Shown: positions 11,601-23,600 of the stretch, piece after piece
How the letters are laid out: each line of letters starts with the position of its first letter
How positions within the stretch are numbered: the stretch's first letter is position 1
NCBI GenBank assembly: GCA_911728455.2
Contig: OU452239.1
Span: 7,568,884 to 7,632,883 of the forward strand
Reading direction: 5' to 3'
Length of the DNA: 64,000 nucleotides
Origin: Marthasterias glacialis
Taxonomy: Eukaryota > Echinodermata > Asteroidea > Forcipulatida > Asteriidae
Notes under the pieces: generated by a model
Told to the model about the DNA's origin: nothing
What the model saw: the letters and a program-made list of their open reading frames with translations, nothing else
Databases searched by the model: none
Position numbers and translations under genes: made by a program

Positions 11601-14600
11601 ATGTACCCTGTTAGTTTCTCATTTGGTTTATGGCCACATAATAGATGGGTTGCAACAGACGTCTACTTTGATGACAGTTTCTATTTTGGCCTGTAGCCAC
11701 GTCAAGCTCTGTAAGTTTCAATACAGCTTGAGTTGCTTACCAACCGATCATGAAAGGAGTTTATGAAACGCACGCCCCATTTTTTTTCTTTTTCTCCTTT
11801 TTAATGCAAATCGCCCATCACAAGGCCCAAAGGCCACTCGAGGTGTGGGCTATTTTTTTAGAAGGGATTTTTTAACTTATTACCAGACCACTGTTTATGG
11901 CAGCCCCTCAAAAAATGGGTTTTTTATATATTTTTTTTTTATGCACTTCACCCATTACATAGCCCAAAGGCCACTCGAGGTGTGAGCTACCTGCCCCAAT
12001 GCCCAGAAACAAGACATGGTGAGACATAAACGCAAGTCTCTACACAGCATAGCTGAGAACAGGGAGGGGTAAATGAATCCGTTGCCAGACAAACATAACT
12101 GCCTCTTCCCCTATTTGAAGCAATTATAGTTAAGTGTCTTGCTCAAAGATACAAGTGTCATGACCGAGATTCGAACCCACATCTTGATGACTAAGCCCCC
12201 AGAACTTGAGACCCAATGCACTAAACCACTCGCCCAATACACGCTATAAATACATGAGTGAGTGTTTAAGGAGCAATCAAGAAGGAGACATCAACGTACC
12301 TTTGATCAGTGGTGGCCAGTTTGGCTATTGCAATAGCACAGTTCTGTTTGACGGATCCAACAGAGGAGTCCGTGTTGGACAAAAGTGTCTTGATGACGCC
12401 AGAATGTACAAGAGAGCTGCTCAGTCCGGCAACCTGCGTACAGTGGCTAACCACCAACGCAGCATTGCCAACCATTACGGCACTGTCCGTCTTCAGAAGC
12501 TCATGGATGTATTTCAGTTCTGAAAACGGACAGACAAGATGTAGTTGGCGAGTACACTTTGAGACACCCATAGATAAAGCACTAAGAACTGTATGATATA
12601 AGACTTAATTTGTGTGTGACTAATGCTGAAAATAATCAGCAATAATTTATGTTAAAGGGGGACTGTCGTCATGATCATAGCATGCCTATGGCTGTACATG
12701 GAAATTTTGAACTCTAACCCAGTTACTGCACGCGCGCACTGGCTGTCACATCACAGTATCATAATAATAACACCAGAGTCTTATAAAGTGCACTTATCTA
12801 CCAACTATTAGGTGCTTACTATGTTATTTTTAAAGTTTTTTTTTTTAATTATGAGACCCATTTATGTAGCACCTTGTAGTGGTTTACAAGATGCTGCGGC
12901 AAGAAACACCAGGGCAAACCCCTTCTCTTAACGATAAGTGTAACTAGGTTATTTTACGTGCACACGGGACCAACGGGCTTTACGTCCCATCCGAAGGACG
13001 CAGCAATAATGGTCAAGTGTCTTGATTAAGGACACAAGTGTCAAGACCGAGACTCGAACCAACACTCTGCTGATCAGAACACCAGAGCTTCAGTCCAGTG
13101 CGCTTGACCGCTCGGCCACGACACGCACATAATAATGACGGCCCCCCAGTGTGATGTGGCGTCCAGCACGCACCTTGTGCAGTAACTGGGTTAGAGTTCA
13201 TAATTCCATGTACAGCCACAGGCCTAACATACGCTGCTGAAAATGGTTTTTTTGGTTTTCTTGAAATAAGAAACAAAAATCTTACTTCAAGAAAATATTT
13301 CTTGCGTCACTCCCGAGAAAAAGTTTCTAAGGAGTGACACAAGAATGTTTTTCTTGAAACAAGACGTTTTTTTCTGATTTCAAGAAAACTATTTTAAGCA
13401 GTGTATGATCATGACGAAAGTCCCCCTTTAAGTTTCTCTCATAAAATTGACCCAGGCCTTTTTTCTTGGCTTTGGTGAGAAAGACAATTCCGCAAAACTG
13501 AAAGGCTGTGTCCAAATTTATGGCTTCAGCAGTGGCTATGGCCATAATGCAAAAAAAAAATACATATTCTTCAATGTCGTCATTGCAGCCAACGACCATA
13601 GCCTTAGCCGAAGTCACTTGATTCGGACATGGCTAAAGCACCTGCTTCTATTACGAATGCGCAATTTTACCTGGATCTGTTCTGGCCATATCGTTCCTTG
13701 CTTTATCACTCCTCTGCGTTAGAACAGCAAGACACTTGATGCCATAGTGACCACATGTTTGGTCCCCACCCTGTAAGAAGAAGAGGTTCAAAGCAGTCAG
13801 TCCAGGGCCAAATTTCATAAAGCAGAATATGGTGCTAAGCAAGTTTTTCTGCTAAGCAAAAATTAGGAGGGGAACCAGTTACAAACAATACACATAACAT
13901 GGTGTTTTGGCTGCTGACGTATTTCTGCTCAGCAATATTTTTCTGTGCTAAGCAATTTTTTGTGCTTGACAGCTTTAGGGAAATTGTCCCAGTTCAGTTC
14001 ACCTCAATTTGAACACACAGCTTAAGTTGCAGCGCCAAATTTTTTGCCAAAAGAAAACAACAAATAAATTATAAAAAATGAATGAATGGTTAAGTAGGGA
14101 TTCCGAATTCAAGATAGATTTCAAAAAGGGCATTTGGGTTTGATTTCACAAAGCACTACGATTCATCTCGAGATGAGTTGTCTACATTAGTGATTTGTAT
14201 TGGTGTTAGGGAGGAATGCGAAATTAAACTGGCGGTAACTCAAGGTTAGGTTCAAGGTTTTTGAAGGTTCTCTAAGGTTGTCCGTGATTCAATCTCGAGT
14301 TACGGCTTCTGAGTTACCTTGAGTTCAGTTCTGCATTTCTCCCTTCATTCTTTTGCAATTATTTATTCATAGCAATTAAGATTGATACAACATCATAAGA
14401 TAAATCTTAGCTCTTGGTGAAATCCAACCGTAACTGGACACATTTCTGGCCAGCCTCGTTGATTGTAACTGGACACATTTCTGGCCAGCCTCGTTATTGT
14501 GATTCCAAGGAAAGGAGTCAATGACAAAATGACCTCACCTTCATCACACTGATTATCTTTGGAATGTAGTTTGCTTTAGCAACATCAGCAAAACTCTCAT

Positions 14601-17600
14601 CACCGGAAGGTAACACATTGCTGATAAGCCCAAGGGCTGTCTGTCAGACAAACATATTACTGTGTCAGTGCAAAAACAGAACTTCTTATAACAGTGTTTC
14701 TTAAACAAGAGAGATTCCTTGCAAAATTGTCGTATCTGGGCAATTGGTCAATTGGTTCGTGTGACATCTGGGACAGTTGTTGCAAGATATTTTGAATTCA
14801 TTTGAATTTTATTACAAGTTATGAAAATTTAAGAGTTATTGAAAAATCTGTCAATGCACCATGAACAGAGAATAAAACATCATAAATATCATAAATGTAT
14901 AAATAGTCGCAAAAGTCAGGTAAGAAAAATAAAGGCAATAATGAAACCTATACAAATAATTGATATTAGACAACTGGTAATTTCCTCATGCTCCCAACCA
15001 ACCACACACAACACAAAAAGGGAGACTGAACATGCTGAATTAGAATTGAGTAAATTAATGAAATAAACAGCCTATTTTATCATGTTTTTACAGTTTGGTT
15101 GTATAACTGCATATATACACAAGATGATATCATTAGTTATCACACAAGCGCGAGTGGAATACGGGAAAACATTGGGCTTCTGTGTCCATATCCCACTCAG
15201 CCTGCAGCCTTGTTGGATATGGGACGCAGACGCACTATATTTCCTGTATTCCATGAGCACGCGTGTGATGACAAGTTTATCTTCCAGCCAACTGGAAGAT
15301 AATACAACTTTGAGCATCGTTTCATGGAGAGCATTACGGGCAACACACAAAGTTTAGAACACTATTTCGCACTGTCTGTATACGGAGCGTGACGATACAA
15401 TGGCCAGAGAGCAATATAGACTACCGGGAGTATATGGTTTCTCTATTACACTCCCATTGAGCAATCTGATTGGAGTATTAAGGTAAAATTTAATGAAGTT
15501 TTATGTCTAAAACAACCTCTTCATGTGGAACAGAAGAACATGCAAATGGTATCATCCAAAGTGTGGCAGAAAAATAAGTTGATAAAACTACAAATAGAGG
15601 AACAACTACATGTTTTTAGACGGGCGTAACCCAAGAGTGTACTCACTTTCCTCATGTCTTCTTCATCGATGTCCAGCAAGGGCAGTAATGTTGGGAGAAA
15701 CACCTTACCATCAATGGGTAACGGGGTGTTCTCTTGCAAATCTTGTCTAGGGACGCACCTGACAGACACGTTTAGGAGAAGGCCCATCACAGCTAAGAGC
15801 TTTTTCCTCTCCAACTCCTCTTCTTTCTTCTCAGCACAATTCTCCTAAAAATCAGCAATAACAATGTAGTCAAAACACATGAAAATCTGATTGGCAACCA
15901 AAGTCTTATTCTTCTGATTTTTCAAATGGGAAAAATAAAAATTACTGCATCATGAAAAGGCTGATTAAAACCAACTCGCCAACAATTAAATAGCAGCCAC
16001 ACACGCTCGTTTTCACTCAGGGATAGATGTCAAACCAAAAAGTTTAAGTATTAGTTTTATTTTGAAACCATGAGCAAGGCAGGGCAAGAATTGGTGCAAA
16101 TTTTTAATAACTAGGCAACATCTACATGGCAATATACATACATAGATAGCAGATAGATGGATAGATAGATAGATACATAGAAAGATATATATAATATACA
16201 TGTACACAGAAGAAACATTTATTTTTACATTGACAACAACATGTCATTATTAACAGACAACAACATGTCATTATTAACAATACTCATATACAATTCAATA
16301 GGCCTACATGAAAATAGTAAATGTATAAACATTGATAAAGTTCAGTCTATTACAATGATAAAGGCCAACCTACAATGATTTTGACGATAGCCTGCACAAA
16401 CTGAGCATTGTGTGACATTGCTTGTCTGATCAACACATTCTGTGTCATATGACTCATCATAAAAATGCAGGACTTGAGTACAGAGTCATCGAGAGACGAG
16501 TAGTTCACCTGAAAAAAAAGATGTACATGGGAAACACTGTAAGGTTGACCATTTTATGAAATAGATACTGTGCTGCGGATCTCTAAAAAAGCAGACAATA
16601 TCTGCGAACAGACTATGTGAAATTGGGCACAGGAGCCTTGGTGTTTAGGCTTAACCACTGTGGAAAAATAGGAGAGATTTCTAACGATTTCTGGTTTATT
16701 TTCACTCCTTAGCCATCTTGGATTATAATGTAAACTGACTAAAAGTGGTCAATAGAGGGCACTAAAACAACACTACAGGGTCCACAGGAGACTTTGCTTT
16801 GCCCATCACAGATGCAGCCAAGAAAATGCTCACCGTCAAATGAACACAGTATCAGGCCCATAATCAGATAATATGCATAATAATCATACAATACCAGCCA
16901 CCTCGGGCAAATCCCTATGGGCCAATTGCGTACGAATGTCCACTTAGAAAATGGCTGCTGTGTGAACGGATGAGTGACCAGCGTAAATAAATGGTCCGCG
17001 CCATTTTCTCAATGGTCAAATAATGCTCCTTGTCGGGACGTGTCGCATGGTTTGTACGCCCTTTAGTTCTTATATATAACTCTATGTTTGCAACACAGTG
17101 CGCCCTCTACCTATTTTTCGAGGAGAGGCCATTTTCACAGTGCATCATGGGAATAGGTCAAACAATTTTTTAATTGACTCCCAGTGCCCGCCACATGACT
17201 CTGACTGTTTAAGTTTGTTTATGGTTTGCAAATCAGCATGGTCGTAATTTTCTGTGTTTACGGCTTAGGGCGTAAATTTTTTTTGAGGCTGGTGACTGTT
17301 TTTTTCACATTCATGTCAGTCGTTTAAATGTCTCAAACTGCCCATGCGACGCCGAGTGGCGAGTGTGACTATTGGTCGACCTCTTTTGGGTAAATAGGCC
17401 TTTGTGGGGTCAACTGTAGAGGGTGCACTGAATTGTAAATCACCCGTATTCAACAGATGCCTCTCTTTGTTTCAGGAAAGAAAATGAAGAAAAAAAATTG
17501 TTGTCCTCACCAAGAGTCTTGTAAAAGCAGGAATTATGTGAGTTTGGGCTCCATATACAAACTTCTCATTAAACCTGGAAAAACGCATGAAAAATCTAGA

Positions 17601-20600
17601 TTTAACCTTTAAAAAAAAAAAGGACATGGAAATCAAAGTCACTAATTGTCTTTAGTACATGAACATGGGAAAGAATGTTTACATAGACAACTGTCATATC
17701 AGAATATGGTCTCAACTTCTTGTGTGCCTGGAAGGGCAGAAGGCTCTTCGCCCTTTTTCCATGCACACAAGTAACTTCTTGTTCTAATAATAATAATAAT
17801 ACGAAGTTTTATATAGTGCTTTATCACACCCTATGGGCGTCTCAGAGCGCTCAGTATTTTTTCCTGCAATATATGATGAGTTACGTTTTGAAGTATGAGA
17901 CCTGTTCGTTTACATAGCACCATGTAACGGTTTATAAGGTGCTGTGGCGCAATCTGCAGCCGATCAAGCCAGGAACACCGGGCGAACCCCTTCTCTTTGC
18001 GATAAGTGTCACTAGGTTCTTTTACGTGCATTACACAACACACGGGACCAACGGCTTCACGTCCCATCCGAAGGACGAAGCAATAATGGTTAAGTGTCTT
18101 GCTTAAGGACACAAGTGTCATGACCGGGACTCGGACCCACACTCTGCTGATCACAAACACCAGAGCTTGAGTCCGGTGTTCTTATCCGCTCGGCCACGAC
18201 ACGCCACAGAAGGTCGTTAGCAACAGAAGGTCGTTAGCAATCAAAATTACATTACTGCTACATTTCTGTTGCTATAACTACCCCCAAAGACATTTTTTCC
18301 CTTTCCCATGCAGAATTTCACCTTCCTATTACTTATGAATGGCAGAAAACCGATCAAACTTCCTTGCTCATTTTTCTTGAAATACAGCTTTGCACATTAA
18401 CTGCTAACTTCTGCTACGCCCTTTTTCCGGGCACAAGTCGAACTGTGACCCTTAACTTTCCTACTCTTGGTGCCTTTTTCAAATAAACTGATGCACCATG
18501 TGTTGCATCAAACCATTCACTATTGTGGTTTTGAATGGTGGAATAACTGTGTACAGTGTTGATTCCCCAAGTGGTTTTGAATGGTAGGTAAGCCGATACA
18601 AAGCCTTGTGAGGATTGTTCGAAACGGTAGTATAGCTGTGGTGAATCAATGGACCCTCTATGCTATGAATGGTTTTGAATGGTAGTACAGCTTGATATCA
18701 ACACTGTTCAAATGATAGTACCATGTGTGTACAATAGCAATGGGGAAATGTGAGAGTTGGAATTCTGAATGGGTATGAATGATCCAGCAGTAGGTAAGTT
18801 AACAGCTAAATTGAAATGAGTTCCAGTATTTACCTATCGTTTAGTGCCAGACTGGTTAGCAGCTTACATGCAGCTGAGCGTGCTGCCAATGAAGTAGACG
18901 ACTGAATGATTGTTAGCAAGAGTGGTAGCAACCTGTGGGGATTAACAAGGGTACATGACTTCGTCAGGTGCCATCTTTACAACAAACTAGCAAGAAATTC
19001 AAAGTCCCATAAATAACTATTACCAGCTCATCACACCTGCATTTGTGTGACAAACGTTGGAGTCAAGGCAAAGGTGTGGAATGCATTTAGAATATTTCAG
19101 AAAAAGTGGTTGAATGAAGTAGCTTATGGATGTGCACTTTCAGCCATGACACACTTCACACTCAAGTCGATAATGTTCCAAAGCCATACACTTCTTGCTT
19201 AAATCTCAAAACTTGCCCTATTCTCTCATCAAATACATAAGAATAAGAGATTTAAATTATCACTAACTCAAGTACTTACTCAACAAGGTCAACATTTTTA
19301 ACGATACCATCTTGCCCCTCTGCATTCTGGGCTAATATGCAGAGCAACATGACACATCGCTGTCGCAGCCCTTCTGTTTCTTTTCTGAGAAGACCGAGAA
19401 CGAGCGGGGGCAATATACTAAGATTCACCAGAAAAGCGGAATTTTCAACTGAGACAGAAAGGAAAAAGACCATCATCAGGGTGTAACCATAACGTCGCAA
19501 TACATATCTTTTTCACCAGGGATGTAGCAAGGATTTTTTTCACTGTCTGAGGCGAGGGGGGCGTTGCTTTTCAGTGGGGGCCCCTCGTACCATGTTTTTT
19601 TATTAATTTCATGTATCTACATTATTTATTTGATGCACCTGTGAAAACACTGAAACTTTGTGGGGGCCGGCACGTGCCACCCCAGGCCCCCAACCCCCAG
19701 CTACGTCGCTGCTTTTTGCCGAAAATCTTTCTAAAATGAGTTCTGAAAGATGACGATGTTCAAAAACAGAAAACAGAAAATAGTTCCATGGATGCCATGC
19801 ACAATGTACAGTATGTTGGTAACATACATTGCTTTAAACGTGGCTGATTGAGATACCAATAGGTTTAACAAGCTGAAAAAACTGACACTACTGAGTAATC
19901 AATGGATTTGGAACAGGTAAGCACTTACTGTTGTCCTTTACAGCTGATGTCAAAAGGTCAAGGGTCACAAAAACAAGGTCTTTGACATCTGACAAGAGAT
20001 CATCACATTCTATTACGTCATCAAGGCATCTACATTAAAATGCACAAATTTTTAATGTCAAAATTGCACAATATGCGAGCTGGGCCCAGTTTTATAGAGC
20101 TGCTTAATCACAAAAAGTAGCTAAACAAAATTCTGCTAACCACATAAAGTATACCAGCCAAAACACAATTTCTCAAGTACCTTTTGTGACTGGTTTCCTG
20201 TTCATTTTTGCTTATCAGAAGATTTTTAAGCAGTATTTTCTGCATAAGCAGCTCCATGAAACTGGGTCTGGACTCAACTTTATACAGGCTGCTTAAGCAA
20301 ACAAATTGTGCTTACAAAATGTTCTACTCCGCATAAATGAGCAGGATACCAGTCACAAAATGTCTGATTCTGAATAAATGCTTGTGATATCCTTTGACAA
20401 TAAACTTACTGTCTTACTGCTGTAATGTTTGTGAAAAGATTAAAACCTCCGTACTGCCTGAACAGCGCTTGCGATGAACCTGGGGAGAGATTAACCATAC
20501 AGGTTATGAATTGATGGGATGCTTTCTATATTTTTTTTACTTATTACCTGACCATTGTTTATGGCAGCCCCTCAAAAAATGTGGGTTTTTTTTTGTTTTT

Positions 20601-23600
20601 TTTTATGCAATTCACCCATGACATAGCCCAAAGGCCACTCGAGGTGTGAGCTACCTGCCCCAATGCGCAAAAACAAGTCATGGCGAGATATAAACGCAAA
20701 TGTCTCTTCACAGCACAGCTGAGAACAGGGAGTGGTAAATGAATCTGTTCCGAGACAAACAGAACTGCCTCTTCCCCTATTTGAAGCAATTATAGTTAAG
20801 GGTCTTGCTCAAGGACACAAGTGTCATGACCGGGATTCGAACTCACAGCCTGATGACTTAGCCACTGGAACTTGAGCCCCATGCACTTAACCGCTCGGCC
20901 ATGCAAAGCTACATCTTCTGGCATAGTATGGGTTGGGTTGATGGGGCTGTTTGAGCTTGGACAGGATGTGAACCATGGACATGGCAGATGCATGCAACAG
21001 GCTCCACACAATGTACTTACTGTCATTTATGGCAGGACAAAGAAAATTGATTCTTCCTGAATAGTATGGGATGGGTTGATGAGGCTTTTTGAGCATGGAC
21101 ATCCTGTCCATGCTCAAAAAGAAACTATGCTCAAAAAAAACTATGAATACATGCAACAGTCTTCACACATTGTACTTACTGTCGTTTATGGCACTACAAA
21201 GAATTCTGAATCCTCCGGCATAATATGGGATGGGTTGATGGGGCTGTTTAAGCTTGGACAGGATTTGAACCACCCCAATTGCTTTTGTATCACCTTCGTT
21301 GAATAATCTCTCGGCCTCCATCGCCGTTGCTGCTGTTGACTCCGCTAAGCGAGCTGCAGCGATGTACTCTAAAGATTTTAGGGGGAAACATGAAAAGGTT
21401 AACTAGAAATTTACAATTCTTTCACAATGGTGCCCCTCAAAATAAACAGCACTGTCAAAGTTCAACACCTTGCAATCTGACCCCTTGCAAAAAGGAGGTC
21501 GTGAACATTTTCAAAACAATTTTTATTTTTTTTATTTTCCTACATTATTACTCATTTTAACAAAAAGGACATTAACAAAATGTTTTTTTTTTTATAGGAG
21601 TTACAAAAGTAGTGAGTCGGTCTTAAACAGCTGTTTATAACCTTGGGGGGTTGTCGCCTTCGGTTCTGTCCTTTATCATGAGGCCACGACCCTGCCGGTT
21701 TTAAACGGCCGTTTAAGACCTCGTCTCCACGCTTGCTTTCCCTTTTTTCACCAATCCTGCATTTTGTCCTTAAACGAGGTAAGAGTCATCTCCCAGTTTA
21801 CAAACCTTTCACTATCTTTTCTTGTTTCTTGTCGATCTCCAGTATTTCTTGGTACGTCTTGATAGCTGTATCGTATTCCTTCAGCCCCAGGTATGCCTTT
21901 CCTAGATGTATTCGTGCCTTGAGGTGGTTGGGTTCAAGCTGTATAGCTGTGTGACAGTCTTCTTTAGCTTTCTCAAACCTTTCTAGTTTGTTGAATGCCT
22001 AGAAATACCCAAATAAAAGAATACAAAATACAAAGTACTTTACAGATTTACTTAAATATGTTTTTATGATGTAGAACTAATACAGGAATTGGATAAGTTA
22101 GGCCACTTCTGCCATATTTGGTGCTTGAAAAAGAGTAGGGACATTTGATTGAAAACAAGGGCCGTTCTACGTACACGGGCTGTTTAGTAAAAATTTTACT
22201 GAAATTTGTGAGGGCAAGAAACCATTGTGCTTGCCAGGCAAATTCTTAAAGGGGTTGTGTCGTCATGACTATAGCAGTAAATGGAATAACCCAGTTACTA
22301 CATGCCCATGCGCACCGATTGTCACGTCACAGTTTCACAAAGATGGCACCCTTTGTGATTTGACCGCAAACGCCCACGTGTGCAGTATCTGGGTAAGAGT
22401 TCATCTTCCCATGATCAGCCACAGGCCTGTTATTATCATGAAGACACCATCCCTTTAACACAGATAACCCGTGACAAATCAGAAAACATTATCAAATGGT
22501 AGACTGGTGACCTCACTTTGTTAAAAAGCAAAAATTGCCAGCACTCATAGAATTTGTTTTTTCAACTGCATGAAGATACTTTCATTGACTGCAAAGAGAC
22601 ATCAACCAAACATCCTACCTGGATGAGATTGTATGAAAATGAAAAACCCTGAAATTGGATAACATTTCCTCTTGGTGAGGATGCCTGACAGTACAGATTG
22701 TTACATTTTAGAGATTTACAGACTCTCTATATCATTTCAAATAGATATCTGAAGGTGTGGCCATACCAAAGGCAGCCCTTTTCATCTCTTTGATAGCAAG
22801 TTTGTCTCTTTCAAGAAAATCTAAAGATGCAGGGAAACCAGTGAAAAATCCTGAAACCAGGAAAAACCATGATAAACCACAGGCCTGATCCTAATGACAC
22901 CAGCCATGAGTGATGACTCTCACCAACATTTCAGAAAAATGAAGTCAAAGTGTTCTTGGGTTTTTTCTTTGGAAGGCAAATGTGTGTACTGTCGCCTTCT
23001 TAGGATCACACGTACCTGAGCTCTGTTAGTATACAGCACTGTGAAATCTTTCAAGCGTTCCAAACCCTGTGTGTATTGCTCCACGGCTTGAAGATAGTTA
23101 CCCTTCTTGAATTCTTCATTTCCCTGATTCTTAAAGACGGTGGCTTCCTCTGTTCTTTTCTTGCGCTTCATAGCACGCTCGTTAGCGTCTGCCTCTATGG
23201 ACCTCAAGAAACCATCTAAAGAGAGAGGACAAGGCAGATAATATTCACAAAGGTGTTGACTTTGTCTTGGCGTGAACATCTTTATTTCATCCCCTTTTTA
23301 TAATGATACCAGTAAATAAAAGAAATTTGCTTACCATCCTCGTTCAGCCGTCAAATTTTATAGGTTTTTTTTATTTAAGCTATTCACCCATCACAAGGCC
23401 CAAAGGCTACTCGGGGTGTGGGCTACTTTTTTCGAAGGGATAAAAACCTGCCCCGATGCGCAGAAACAAGATATGGAGAGATATAAACGCTCGTCTCTTC
23501 ACAACACAGCTAAGAACAGGGAGGGGTAAATCATTCTGTTGCAAGACAATTATAACTGCCTCTTCCCCTAATTGAAGCAATTATAGTTAAGTGTCTTGCT

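Larger units (their letters stand above)
5435..12299. repeat. TTC12 intron 16: mosaic of duplicated repeat blocks
   Basis: A block at about 5930-6960 recurs at about 7735-8840 (shared CAGTCATACGATTCTGTTAG and AAACACTGGTTGCAAACC). A second block at about 7040-7200 recurs at 7425-7545 and 10225-10345 (GGATCCATGTTCA followed by GGAACTG). A third at 7200-7345 recurs at 10830-10990 (ATGAAGCCCCTGAATT). Poly-A tracts occur near 6800 and 8650. A 95-bp unit is doubled at 9235-9420. A palindromic element sits at 11232-11470. No coding exon was seen other than TTC12 exon 17 at the far end. Confidence 0.7.
12041..13575. repeat. Right copy of the segmental duplication (matches 1-1534)
   Basis: It contains functional TTC12 exon 16 and part of intron 15. 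The first ~550 bases differ from the left copy by a single substitution, whereas the following ~900 bases carry well over a dozen substitutions plus small indels. Confidence 0.9.
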
